Position numbers and translations under genes: made by a program. A stretch of DNA of 64,000 nt from Haloarcula amylovorans (lineage in GTDB: Archaea > Halobacteriota > Halobacteria > Halobacteriales > Haloarculaceae), in contig NZ_SRIF01000002.1 of assembly GCF_004681185.1 (NCBI RefSeq), positions 310,001 through 374,000 of the forward strand, in the 5' to 3' direction. The notes beneath the pieces are model-generated. The model had not been told where the DNA came from, made no database searches, and saw only the letters and a program-made list of their open reading frames with translations. Below are positions 38,444 through 47,608 of this stretch, piece by piece (the first letter of the stretch is position 1; every line of letters starts with the position of its first letter).

Positions 38444-39286
38444 ATGGTCGCCGAGAGTGCCGTTACAGTCGAGGACGCGCGAATCCACTACCGAGAGGTC
38501 GGCGATGGACCCCCCGTGGTTCTCCTCCACGGCGGCATCATCGACGCCGCGCACGTCTCGTGGCCGCCGGTCGTCGAGCGACTCGCTTCCGACGCACACG
38601 TCGTCGCCCCCGATATGCTAGGCTACGGCGAGAGCGAACTGGTCGAGGGGTCGTACTCGATTCCGCGTCACGCCAAGGTAATTTCGGGGTTCCTCGACCA
38701 GTTGGATCTCGGTCCCGTGACGCTCGTGGGAACCTCGCTTGGCGGTGGCGTCGCCATCCAACTCGCACTCGACCGTCCCGACCTCGTCGAGACGCTCGTC
38801 CCCATCGACCCGTTCGGACTCGGCCGTGAACTGCCCAACGGCTTGCTCTCGTATGGTCTCGCCCGCGTGCAGGTGTTCAACAAACTCGCTATCGCCGCGT
38901 TTCGGCGGAGTAGACGCTTCACGCGGGCGAGTCTCGACGGCATCGTCTACGATCTCGACGCGCTCTCCGAATCCGCTGTCGACGCCGTCTATCGAGAGGT
39001 CCAGCGTCCCACCGCCGGCGCGGCCTTTCGCCGGTTCCGCGAAGCGGAGGTGACTCGTGACGGCTATCGAACGACGTTCACCGGCCGGTTCGGAGACCTC
39101 TCGGTGCCGACGCGACTGCTCCACGGCGCACACGACGAGTTGTTCCCGGTGGCGTGGGCAGAGAGAGCTGCCGACCGGATTCCCGACGCCGAACTTCAGG
39201 TCCTCGACGACTGCGGCCACTGGGCTCCGCGCGAGCGCCCGGACGTGGTAGCGTCGCACGTCAACGACGCGATTGGCGGCTTCTAG
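38444..39286 (+). CDS. Alpha/beta-fold hydrolase
   Basis: A 280-residue hydrolase. Oxyanion strand VVLLHGGIIDAAHVSW near residues 25-40, nucleophile elbow GTSLGGG with Ser near 101, acid in LLHGAHDELFPVAWAER near 225 and His in LDDCGHWAPRERP near 253 complete the triad. A cap domain about 125-200 is helical. The ATG at 38444 is preferred because the upstream frame is Arg-rich and non-conserved-looking. Substrate unknown. Confidence 0.9.
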   Translation: MVAESAVTVEDARIHYREVGDGPPVVLLHGGIIDAAHVSWPPVVERLASDAHVVAPDMLGYGESELVEGSYSIPRHAKVISGFLDQLDLGPVTLVGTSLGGGVAIQLALDRPDLVETLVPIDPFGLGRELPNGLLSYGLARVQVFNKLAIAAFRRSRRFTRASLDGIVYDLDALSESAVDAVYREVQRPTAGAAFRRFREAEVTRDGYRTTFTGRFGDLSVPTRLLHGAHDELFPVAWAERAADRIPDAELQVLDDCGHWAPRERPDVVASHVNDAIGGF

Positions 39287-39740
39287 CGCTCGAACGGGGT
39301 GCTTCGCTGAATTGTGGCTCGATGCGGTTCTCCAGCTCGATATATTTTATATCGCTATAGGAAATACCGATATTCGGTCTCGATAGCTGCGGGTATCAGT
39401 ACTTACCGACGGTCCACGGCCGCCGCTCTCGGAGGACGTTCTCGTAGCGCGAGTTTCTCAGCTACCCTAAATCCCCACCGACGCTTCTACGGGGAGTTCG
39501 CTGCACTCAGACAGTCGGGCGACAAAATTAGACACATCTAAAAATCTGCTTCGATAGAAACTACTTTACCCTTCGGCGTATCATCTCCCGCTATACGCAA
39601 ACGTATGATGTCTACTCGAACGAGACCGAATCCGCCGCTACGGCGGGGCAGGGTCACGATAGCTGTCGAACGGCACAGCGGTCCGCTGGACTCACTGAAC
39701 GGGCGTGAGCGGTGCGAACGAACGCCGAACTACTGGTAGT
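39287..39740. promoter_or_regulatory. AT-rich intergenic region with four dyads
   Basis: No gene seen in 450 bases. Dyads: GATATA-TTT-TATATC (39339-39353), ACCGA-TAT-TCGGT (39366-39378), TTAGA-CACA-TCTAA (39528-39541) and ATACG-CAAA-CGTAT (39593-39606). The third resembles DtxR/MntR-type half-sites (TTAG/CTAA) and lies upstream of a putative metal exporter gene. The true promoter of that gene is not obvious, possibly CTACTTTACC near 39561. Confidence 0.45.
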
Positions 39741-41003
39741 ATGACCGCACTACAGACTCTCGCGGTCAGGCTGGCGCAACTGTTCGCCATCACGCCGACC
39801 GAGGCGTGGAACATTTTCGTCTTCTCAGTGCGGGACGGCTTCGTGCAGGTCAGCGCGTTCGTCGCAGTCACCGTCCTCCTGTTCAGCTACGTCCAGTACC
39901 GCACCGGCGGGCGAATCATCACGTTCCTCGAAGCGAACGAGCGACTCCAGCCCATCGCCGGTGCACTGCTTGGATTGACCCCCGGGTGCGGTGGCGCGAT
40001 CGTCGCCATGCCGCTGTACATCCGTGGGACGATCAGCTTCGGAACCGTCGTCGCTACGCTCGCAGCGACGGCCGGTGACTCCGCGTTCATCATCCTCGCG
40101 CTCGCGCCCGAGGCTGGACTGTACGCGTACGGACTGGCGTTCGTTGCCGCCGTTCTCTTCGGCTACGCCATCGACAGCTGGGGACTCGGTATCGGACGGG
40201 TCGATAGCGCCGTCGCCCGACTCGGTCGCCCGATGACCGACGGCGGGTTCGCTACGACGAGCGTCGCCAGCGGCGGCCCGAGTGTCGCCGGCTACGAGGG
40301 CGAGCAGTGCGGACACGACCACGAGAGACCAAGTGAGGCCGGAGCGATGACGACGCTCAGCCACGCAGCCCACGTCCTCTGGTGGGCCGTCGCCGTCGCC
40401 GGACTCGTCGCGGGTGTGCTGTATCTGGTTCGCGGCGCGCCCGAAGTGCCATTGGAAGCCGCGCCGACGTTCTTCGGCCTCTTTACTGTCGCCGGTCTCA
40501 CGGGGACGACGCTGTCGTTTTACCTCCACTTCGTCGGTCGGCGGTACATCGGCGAAGGCGACGCGGGGCGAGTTCGCGAGGACTTCGCCAGCACCTACGA
40601 GACGTTTCAGCACGCCGCGATGGAGACGAGCATGGTGACCGTCTGGGTGCTCGCGGCGTACCTCCTCTACGAGTACGGGATGGCGATTTTCGCACTGGAC
40701 ATCGGGACGCTCGCGGCGGCCGCGGGAGTGTTCGCACCCATCGCCGGTGCGCTGCTCGGACTCGTTCCCGGCTGTGCGCCGCAGATCGTCTTCGCCACGC
40801 TCTACGCGGAACAGCAGATCCCGTTCTCCGCGCTGACCGCGAACGCTATCAGCCAGGACGGCGACGCGCTATTCCCGTTGATGGCCATCGACATGAAAGC
40901 CGCCGTCGTCGCCACCATCTACACCACGATTCCGGCCCTGATTACGGGGATCCTCCTCCACTACTTCTGGCCGTTTGCCAGTTTCGGGTTCGGGGTGCTC
41001 TGA
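39741..41003 (+). CDS. 10-TM putative manganese/heavy-metal exporter
   Basis: A 420-residue membrane protein with two inverted halves, each containing a IAGALLGLxPGC signature (IAGALLGLTPGCGGAIVAMP near residues 73-92 and IAGALLGLVPGCAPQIVF near 333-350). The Cys/Gly in the signature lies within the membrane. A His/Cys-rich loop (GEQCGHDHERP near 190) may bind metal. The family is annotated variously as ArsP_2-like arsenic efflux or putative manganese transporter; direction and ion are not settled here. A metal-regulator-like dyad lies upstream. Confidence 0.8.
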   Translation: MTALQTLAVRLAQLFAITPTEAWNIFVFSVRDGFVQVSAFVAVTVLLFSYVQYRTGGRIITFLEANERLQPIAGALLGLTPGCGGAIVAMPLYIRGTISFGTVVATLAATAGDSAFIILALAPEAGLYAYGLAFVAAVLFGYAIDSWGLGIGRVDSAVARLGRPMTDGGFATTSVASGGPSVAGYEGEQCGHDHERPSEAGAMTTLSHAAHVLWWAVAVAGLVAGVLYLVRGAPEVPLEAAPTFFGLFTVAGLTGTTLSFYLHFVGRRYIGEGDAGRVREDFASTYETFQHAAMETSMVTVWVLAAYLLYEYGMAIFALDIGTLAAAAGVFAPIAGALLGLVPGCAPQIVFATLYAEQQIPFSALTANAISQDGDALFPLMAIDMKAAVVATIYTTIPALITGILLHYFWPFASFGFGVL

Positions 41004-41055
41004 GGGACCCTTCGCCTCGGCAGCGTTTTCCGCCCGTCGACCGAACGTAGCGCAC

Positions 41056-41988
41056 ATGCCACCGGTTCCGTCGCACTGTCATGTCGAGACGCACCTCCCG
41101 CCCGCCGTTCGAGCGTACTTCGTCGCCGAACTGGAGACGCTCGACGACTACCTTAAACTGGTGCCGGACACCATCGACGCGGGGACCGGCGACGCCACCG
41201 TCGGTCCCGTGCAAGCCGTTCCGTGGGTGTACGTCCCCGATCTGACCGGGTGGCGCGGCTTTGCACTCGCCCGGCTACTGGCCGCGGAACGGGACTGTCC
41301 CTGCTACCAACTCTCCGCGCTTGCGCGCGACGGCGTCTCCTCGCTGTGGGGCGCAATCGAGCAGAGCGCTGACGGCCCGGTCGTCATCCACGTCGAACTC
41401 CGGGGCGACACCGGCCCGATTCCAGGGACCCTTCGAGAAGCGGTTCGGCGCGGCTTCGACCAGCCTCCACAGTCGGCGGGCGATGGCGACCCCGTCTCGG
41501 GCGACCCGTCGAACCTCGTCGTCGTGCTCACCGACACCCAGCCCTCGAAGCGACTGACGTCGCCGCTGCCCGCCGCCACGTCGCCGGTCAGCGGGGCCGT
41601 CCTCTCGTACGCGCCACGGGACAGCATGACACCGGAACAGCCCGACGGAACGACGGCGCTCGACGCACCACCCGCCATGCAGGACCGAACCGCGCGCCTC
41701 GTGGAGCTGCTCTCGGGGGCGCTCGACGGCGTGGGTAATTCCGACCAACGAGAGCGATTCGTGGACGACGCAGTCGAGGCGCTCACCATCACGCAGTCCA
41801 CGATCGGCCGGCAGGACCTGCTGTTCGACGTTTCGCCGCGGGTGGCGCTGAAACACGGTCATCGACTGGAGCAGGTCGGGCCAGCCGAGGCACTCTCGGG
41901 ACTCCGCCGGGACATCCTCGCGGGCGTCCCACAGAGTCCGGGCAGCGCGGACCTTCGGCGGACGCTCGCGGACCTCCTCCCCGAGTGA
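41056..41988 (+). CDS. Hypothetical protein downstream of metal exporter
   Basis: A 310-residue soluble protein I do not recognise. The N terminus has a CHVETHLPPAV segment that could bind metal. About residues 40-160 alternate strands and helices (GPVQAVPWVYVPDLTGWRGF; VVIHVELRGDTGPIPG). A variable Pro/Ser/Asp-rich middle is followed by a helical C-terminal third. Only about 50 bases separate it from the exporter gene, so an operon is likely. It ends back to back with the convergent protease gene. Confidence 0.65.
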   Translation: MPPVPSHCHVETHLPPAVRAYFVAELETLDDYLKLVPDTIDAGTGDATVGPVQAVPWVYVPDLTGWRGFALARLLAAERDCPCYQLSALARDGVSSLWGAIEQSADGPVVIHVELRGDTGPIPGTLREAVRRGFDQPPQSAGDGDPVSGDPSNLVVVLTDTQPSKRLTSPLPAATSPVSGAVLSYAPRDSMTPEQPDGTTALDAPPAMQDRTARLVELLSGALDGVGNSDQRERFVDDAVEALTITQSTIGRQDLLFDVSPRVALKHGHRLEQVGPAEALSGLRRDILAGVPQSPGSADLRRTLADLLPE

Positions 41989-42924
41989 CTACGGCGGTCG
42001 AAACCGCTGGGGGAGCGGTCGCTCGGCGCGCTCGACGAGACGCGACACCCGGTCGGCCATCGGCGGATGCGTCGAGAGCCATCTCGACAGCGCACTGTCG
42101 TCGCCGTGGACGTACAGCGGCGTTAGCGGACCAAGTTGCGGCGTCGAAGCCCGCTCGATCTTGCGAAGCGCCCGTGCGAGCGCCAGCGGGTTCCCGGTCA
42201 CCTCGACGGCCCGGTCGTCGGCGGCCCATTCTCGCCGACGGGAGTACGCGAGCACCAGCAGCGTCACGCCCAGTCCGAGCACTGCGACGGCCTGCAACGC
42301 GGTGTGCTGGGTTCGGCCGAGCCACGACCGGGACCACGACGACGGGTCGCCCCGAAGCATCGCTGTTGCCCGGGCGACCCCACCTATGAGGACGACGATC
42401 GGAAACACGAGGAGGCCGACCAGTCCGACGAGACTCTGCGTGAGGCTGTACGCGAGCGTCTGGACGAGCGCGTCCCGTCCTTCGAGATGCGCCAGTTCGT
42501 GTGCCAGGAGCGCTTCCATCTCCTCGACCGAGAGGAAGCCGAACAGCCGTCTGTCGACGACGATAGCCGACCCGAAGCCGCCGATAGCGAAGGCGTTGGG
42601 TACCGGGAGGCGAGCGATTAGCAACGTCGGCATCCCGACCTCCATCCGGGCGACGAGACGCTCCAGCCGTTGGTACACTGACGGCGCACGCGAACGCGGG
42701 AGGACCACGGCGTCCAGCGACCGCTTGAGTCGTGTCGTCCCCGTCCAGTAACTTATTAATCCGAGAACGACCGTGGTCGCTACGATGGTGAGTGCGAGCG
42801 TCGCCGGCGAGGGTCGGGACGCCCAGAGCGAGACCAGCACTCGGTAGCCGACGACGGCGACGAGTAGATACGCCGTCAGCGACGCCAACCCGAGTGCCAC
42901 GAGCCCTACCCGTCGTCCGTTCAT
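41989..42924 (-). CDS. M48-family membrane metalloprotease (HtpX-like)
   Basis: A 311-residue protein. Two N-terminal helices are followed by the zinc motif HELAHLEGRD near residue 137 (HExxH), a third-ligand Glu in WAADDRAVEV near 225 and two further hydrophobic segments. The end ...STHPPMADRVSRL matches the HtpX/STE24 C-terminal signature. It degrades misfolded membrane proteins in known members. I chose ATG 42924 rather than the longer frame because the first helix follows directly. Confidence 0.9.
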   Translation of the reverse strand: MNGRRVGLVALGLASLTAYLLVAVVGYRVLVSLWASRPSPATLALTIVATTVVLGLISYWTGTTRLKRSLDAVVLPRSRAPSVYQRLERLVARMEVGMPTLLIARLPVPNAFAIGGFGSAIVVDRRLFGFLSVEEMEALLAHELAHLEGRDALVQTLAYSLTQSLVGLVGLLVFPIVVLIGGVARATAMLRGDPSSWSRSWLGRTQHTALQAVAVLGLGVTLLVLAYSRRREWAADDRAVEVTGNPLALARALRKIERASTPQLGPLTPLYVHGDDSALSRWLSTHPPMADRVSRLVERAERPLPQRFRPP

Positions 42925-43259
42925 ACGGATGCTACTCCGAGCGGCGGCGAAACACCTTCGGTCGCTCGTTCTCTCCATGGAGCGCCGTTCCGGTAGTGGC
43001 GGTCTCGTGTCACGTCCGCTCGCAATTTGATGGTGAGATGTACCACAAGGATATTAAATGACAGCATGCATGTGGTAGTACAAGGAATTCCGACGACCGA
43101 ACAGTCGGTCCTTTCCGGAACGATGGAAGTACAAGAACACACGACCGAGAACCGGAACGGCATCGAAAAACGCACGGGTTGCCGTAGACGGACCGCCGGG
43201 TCGTCCACACTGCCTACCGAGTGGATGGGCGGAGGCACTCGCTGACTAACGAGAAAACG
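42925..43259. other. Intergenic region, 335 bases
   Basis: Holds a TATA-like GATATTAAATG near 43051-43061, a CATGCATG palindrome and a possible leader ORF of 40 codons (43123-43245: MEVQEHTTENRN opening) that ends 14 bases before the next gene. ACCACA (43040s) and TGTGGT (43070s) can pair across the TATA region. Weak evidence for regulation; no gene claimed. Confidence 0.3.
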
Positions 43260-44519
43260 ATGACGAGTGATAAGATCGAGGACGGGCGTCTCGCTGACGC
43301 CTCGAACGTGTTGGTACTCGCCCCGCTGACACCGGCGGGTAACAGCGCGTTCCTCGAACTCATAACGGCGACGAGTGCCCCCGCCGAGACGAACGTGGTG
43401 GCAATCACCTACACGCAGCCGCCGGACACCTGGATAGAAGACTGGAAGAGCCAGATCGGCGAACTACCCGGCGCGCTCGCGTTCACCCACGCGAACGGCG
43501 CGGAGGTGACCAACGAAATCGAGAGTTCGTCGGTCCGTGACAACACGTCGATAACGGTCTCGAAAGTGAACCCGCGCGAGCCGATGGACATCATCGCGCC
43601 GGTCACGGAGTCGCTGACCCGCTGGCGAAACAACGACAGACAGACCGTCGTCTCCGTCCAGACGCTCACACTCCTCCTCGAATACGTGGACTTCGATACG
43701 GCGTTTCGCTATCTCCACATCCTCACCCACCGGGTGCAGGACGACGCCATCGGGTTCTACCAGATGGACCCGGATGTCCACGACGAAGAGACGATCAACA
43801 CGCTTAAGCCGCTGTTCGACGCGGTCGTCGAGGTCGAAGACGGCGAGTGGCGCGTCGCCGAGACGTTCGCCGAGAACGAGCGCGTCTCGACGGACGACCA
43901 CGCCCAGCGCCACGATACGTCCGAAGCCGAGGCAGAACTCGAATCCGAAGAACAGGGCGTTCTCGGAGCCATCAGCGGCGTCCTCGAACGGTTTTCCGGT
44001 TTCGGTGGGTCGGACGACACGACCGCACCCACTGCGAGCGAACCGACCGAGACGACCGACGCGGCAGGCTCGTCGCCATCCTCGGAACCCACGGATAGCC
44101 CCTCGGAGTCGGTGGATGCGGACGCCGAGGCCGAGGCAGATGCGGCCGCGTCGTTGGACACCACAGCAGACCCGCCCGCGAGGGCCGACGGCGAACCCGA
44201 ATCTGTCTCGGTGGCCGACACGGACGTAGACGGACTCGAGACGAATGAGGCGGAGATCGAACAGATCCCCGACGAGGCGATGATGACCGACGAGGACCTC
44301 ATCTGCCAGTTGCTCACCAAGTACGGGGGCCGGATGAAACAGACCGACGTCACCGACGAGACGACGTGGTCGAAGTCCACGGTGAGCCGCAAACTCTCCG
44401 CGATGGAGGAGAAGGGGATCATCACTCGGGTGCAGGTCGGCCGCGGGAACCTCGTCTTCCTCGCAGGCTACGAACCGGAGTCCGCGAAGTCGCCGTTCCT
44501 CCAGGAGGAAACCGACTGA
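43260..44519 (+). CDS. DUF7504-like protein with C-terminal winged helix
   Basis: A 419-residue protein. Residues 1-195 look like the RecA-fold-derived DUF7504 domain common in haloarchaeal signalling islands (SNVLVLAPLTPAGNSAFLEL near 16-35; VNPREPMDIIAPVTESLTRW near 104-123). Residues 200-335 are acidic low complexity. Residues 340-415 form a MarR/HTH-like winged helix (LLTKYGGRMKQTDVTDETTW then SKSTVSRKLSAMEEKGIITR) close in sequence to that at 53565-54197. Probably a sensor-regulator; the ligand is unknown. Confidence 0.7.
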   Translation: MTSDKIEDGRLADASNVLVLAPLTPAGNSAFLELITATSAPAETNVVAITYTQPPDTWIEDWKSQIGELPGALAFTHANGAEVTNEIESSSVRDNTSITVSKVNPREPMDIIAPVTESLTRWRNNDRQTVVSVQTLTLLLEYVDFDTAFRYLHILTHRVQDDAIGFYQMDPDVHDEETINTLKPLFDAVVEVEDGEWRVAETFAENERVSTDDHAQRHDTSEAEAELESEEQGVLGAISGVLERFSGFGGSDDTTAPTASEPTETTDAAGSSPSSEPTDSPSESVDADAEAEADAAASLDTTADPPARADGEPESVSVADTDVDGLETNEAEIEQIPDEAMMTDEDLICQLLTKYGGRMKQTDVTDETTWSKSTVSRKLSAMEEKGIITRVQVGRGNLVFLAGYEPESAKSPFLQEETD

Positions 44520-44646
44520 GACCGATACTATGAATATGACACACTCACTACGGCATGACCAGTACGCCACCGTTCGACGACGACGTGGTACGCAACCAAC
44601 GAGTTGCGGCGCACATCGCGTGACTGGGGCCGAACACTACTGACAC

Positions 44647-45213
44647 ATGCCGAACCAAGCGACTGTCCTGATAGTCGACGACGAGCAGCCGATTGCCGAT
44701 GGCTACGCCCAGTGGCTATCCGGAGAGTATGCCGTCAGGACTGCCTACAGCGGTACGGACGCACTCGACAAACTGGACGGGGACGTCGATATCCTCCTTC
44801 TCGACCGCCGAATGCCGGATATCTCCGGTGAGGAGGTACTCGACGTTCTCAACGAACGAGGCCTCGACTGTCGCGTCGTGCTGGTCTCGGCGGTCGAACC
44901 CGACTTCGACATTCTGGAACTCGGATTCGACGCCTATCTCGAGAAACCGGTCTCCGAACCCGCGGAGCTTCGAGACGCCGTCGAGACGTGTCTTCGCCGT
45001 TCGGAGTACGATAACCAGATGCAGGAGTTCCTCTCGCTGGCATCGAAGAAAGCGGCGCTGGAGTCGAAAAAGAGCAACGCCGAACTCGACAGCAGCGAGG
45101 AGTACGACACGCTCCAGAGTGAACTGTTGCGTCTTCGCACCGAACTTTCGGATACGACCGGCGCGCTCGACGACCAGGACCTCCGGGCCGAGTTTCAGAA
45201 CAACCGAGAGTGA
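44647..45213 (+). CDS. Response regulator with HalX domain
   Basis: A 188-residue receiver protein. The receiver contains acidic DDEQP near residues 11-15, phospho-acceptor Asp in ILLLDRRMPD near 53, and Thr/Ser and Lys in LVSAVEP and YLEKPV near 83 and 100. It is followed by a HalX helical domain (about 125-185) typical of haloarchaeal regulators. It lies upstream of a remnant and a histidine kinase and probably belongs to this kinase pathway. No DNA-binding domain is present. Confidence 0.9.
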   Translation: MPNQATVLIVDDEQPIADGYAQWLSGEYAVRTAYSGTDALDKLDGDVDILLLDRRMPDISGEEVLDVLNERGLDCRVVLVSAVEPDFDILELGFDAYLEKPVSEPAELRDAVETCLRRSEYDNQMQEFLSLASKKAALESKKSNAELDSSEEYDTLQSELLRLRTELSDTTGALDDQDLRAEFQNNRE

Positions 45214-45374
45214 GCCACTGTCTGGGTTTCGGTCCCCTGGACAAGGCTCTGTAGGGCCGGCGTTCGTCCGTGATGGCAAGATGACCGGCTGTTCTCCCTC
45301 TCGCGTTTCGACCCGCATTCCCGGGACCGAAGTGAGCCGTGGGCCGTTCCAAGCGAGCGAAGCTAGAATCCGTT

Positions 45375-45643
45375 ATCTAGCAGCCACTATCTTTTTCCTC
45401 CGGCACGTAGCGTTACGAAGCGAGATACGGAACGCCACCGGCGTCCTCAAGAAGCGACGGAGTGAGTTCGAACGCACGTTGTGGGAGTTTCGAATCACGG
45501 CGTACGGCCTGAAGATCGGTTCGCCCCTCGACGGCATTCGAGACGTCACGGAGCCGGACATAGACCGGCCCGAAGAAGCCGACCTGACGTACGAGGTGGC
45601 GAAAGCAACTGGACGCGAGGTGGCAGCTACTGATGACGACTGA
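45375..45643 (+). pseudogene. C-terminal remnant of KaiC/RAD55-type ATPase
   Basis: The frame encodes TIFFLRHVALRSEIRNA followed by GVLKKRRSEFERTLWEF and YGLKIGSPLDGIRD, which corresponds to the final 60 or so residues of KaiC/RAD55-like (HTR-like) ATPases of haloarchaeal signalling loci. No Walker motifs or upstream portion exists in any frame between the response regulator and this point. A start at 45281 would give an unrelated N terminus. The stop overlaps the histidine kinase start by 11 bases. Confidence 0.6.
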
Positions 45644-47027
45644 TAAGAATACTGCCGATCGGACGACGTCGACAGAGAGCGACCGCATCCTCTTGCTGAT
45701 CGATCACAAGCAGAACCGCGACCTGCTCGTAAACTTGCTCGCTGCGTCCTACGATGTCGTCGTCGGCGAGGGGGGCACAGATATCGAAGAACGCTTCGAC
45801 CTCTGTATCGTCGACGAGACGCTCTTCTCCCGGTGCCGAGACCGGCTGGAAAAGAGGAAAGACGACGAGGGAACCACGTTTCTGCCATATCTGTTGGTGA
45901 GTTCCGAGGAGTCGCCGGTTCGCAACCCGGTGACGTGGCAGTACGTAGACGAAGTCATCACGACGCCGGTCGCGAAGGCGGTCCTGACGGCGCGTATCGA
46001 CGGATTGCTCGAACGACGGCAACTCTCGGTAGCGCTGGCCCGCGAAAAGGAGCAGAGTGAACAGCGCTTTCGGACGCTCTTCGAGACGGGACCGGACCCG
46101 GTTTTCGTGCTGGACTCGGGGGGCCACATTCAGGCGGTCAACGAGACGTTTCGGACGCTGACACGCCTCGAAGTGGGAGAGATCTCCGGAAAGCGATTCG
46201 AGGAGATCGACACGTTCCCCCCGGAGACGGCGGCGACGCTGACGGAGTCCCACGATGGTAACCCGGTGACCGTGAGCTACGTCACGCCGGACGACGAGAC
46301 ACGTTACGCGGAAGTGAACACGGCGTACACTCCGGAAGACAGGGAAACCGGCGAGATAATCGGCGTGTTGCGAGACGTCACTGAGCGTCGCCAACACAAG
46401 CGACAGCTCGAACGGCAGAACCGGCGGCTCGACGAGTTCGCGTCGATGTTGGCGCACGAACTGCGAAATCCGCTGGGTATCGCACAGATGTATCTCGGAA
46501 TGGCGAAACAGGGGGAGAAAGCGGCCTTCGAGCAGATAACCGACGCGCTCGACCGGATGGAGATGATGATCGACACGCTGCTCGACCTGGCCCGGCGGAG
46601 TGAGGCCGTCGACGACACAACACAGATCAGCCTCGCTACCGTCGCCAAGGAGGCGTGGAGAACCGTCGAGACGGCCAACGCGACACTGGACTGTGTGGCC
46701 GGTGAATCCCTCGTCGCGGACGCCGACCGTCTGGGCGTCGTCTTCGAGAACCTCTTTCAGAACGCCGTCGAACACGGTGGACCGGCGGTGGCGGTGGAAG
46801 TGGATAGCTACGACGACGGCTTTTACGTCGCGGACGACGGGTCCGGGATCGACGCCGACCAGCGGGAGATAATCTTCGAGCGGGGATACAGCGCCGCCGA
46901 CGACGGCGTCGGCATCGGGTTGACCATCGTCCGACGGATCAGTGAGGCCCACGGGTGGCGGGTAGAAGTCGGCCAAAGCGACGCCGGGGGCGCACGGTTC
47001 GACATCAGCGGCGTCGAGTTCCGGTGA
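45633..47027 (+). CDS. PAS-domain sensor histidine kinase
   Basis: A 464-residue soluble kinase. The N terminus (1-125) is a degenerate receiver-like domain. A PAS domain spans about 140-250 (FETGPDPVFVLDSGGHIQAV). HisKA has the phospho-acceptor His in FASMLAHELRNPLG near 275. The HATPase region holds the N box NLFQNAVEHG near 375 and the G1 box YVADDGSGID near 400, then GVGIGLTIVRRI near 428. No membrane segment, so signals are cytosolic. It likely phosphorylates the HalX regulator upstream. Confidence 0.92.
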   Translation: MTTDKNTADRTTSTESDRILLLIDHKQNRDLLVNLLAASYDVVVGEGGTDIEERFDLCIVDETLFSRCRDRLEKRKDDEGTTFLPYLLVSSEESPVRNPVTWQYVDEVITTPVAKAVLTARIDGLLERRQLSVALAREKEQSEQRFRTLFETGPDPVFVLDSGGHIQAVNETFRTLTRLEVGEISGKRFEEIDTFPPETAATLTESHDGNPVTVSYVTPDDETRYAEVNTAYTPEDRETGEIIGVLRDVTERRQHKRQLERQNRRLDEFASMLAHELRNPLGIAQMYLGMAKQGEKAAFEQITDALDRMEMMIDTLLDLARRSEAVDDTTQISLATVAKEAWRTVETANATLDCVAGESLVADADRLGVVFENLFQNAVEHGGPAVAVEVDSYDDGFYVADDGSGIDADQREIIFERGYSAADDGVGIGLTIVRRISEAHGWRVEVGQSDAGGARFDISGVEFR

Positions 47028-47608
47028 GACGGCGGTCCGTGGCAGCCGGCTCAGTGCCGGTGTGGATCGGTTTTTCTCATCCAGACGGTAGCAAGTTCGT
47101 TATCGTCTCGACGGTCACGAGAGCGCCTGTCACGCTGGTCCCGGATAGACGGTCAGCTGCTGCGTAGGAACTCCTTAGTCGTATGTGACCACCCCTCACG
47201 AATCAACCTGCGTTTCCCGCCGACCAGGCGATAAACTGACTATTTCAGTAAAGTTTTCTAACCATTTCACGACACTCGAATGACCATTTCATGACAGCCT
47301 ATTAATTGTTATTGAGGGTGTACGGGCCGTTTATCGTTTCTGCCAACAGTAGGTGCAGATGGCTAAATCGCCGAATTTCGGGGCTAGTGAAGCTTACTGA
47401 ACGGGTGAAACAGTTACGAAGCGTCCGAAACAATCCGGGCCAGCGGTGGGACTAATTATGAGGATGTTTATCGGCTGAAAGAGTACGTTTCCCCGGAAGG
47501 AATCCTCTGGTGGCCGGTTTCCACGAACGGTTGCGTCGAAACCGTCTGCAACCGCTGAGACGGATTTAAGTCCTTATTACCCCGTACTCTGTAAGACTGA
47601 GTAGAGCA
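47028..47608. other. AT-rich intergenic region, 580 bases
   Basis: No ORF worth calling. A direct repeat ACCATTTCACGACA / ACCATTTCATGACA occurs at about 47260-47273 and 47283-47296 (period 23), preceded by TATTTCAGT. Downstream, GGATTTAAGTCC near 47560 is a palindromic TATA-like box for the next gene, 45 bases before its ATG. The direct repeat may be a regulator site. Confidence 0.35.

Noticed and set aside
43027..43245. 72-codon ORF in the gap before the DUF7504-like gene
   Set aside because: It begins upstream of the probable TATA box, and the product has no recognisable pattern; a shorter leader ORF is only mentioned as a possibility.
43123..43245. 40-codon leader peptide
   Set aside because: Position near the next start is suggestive, but there is no attenuator-like codon run or hairpin, so it is not called.
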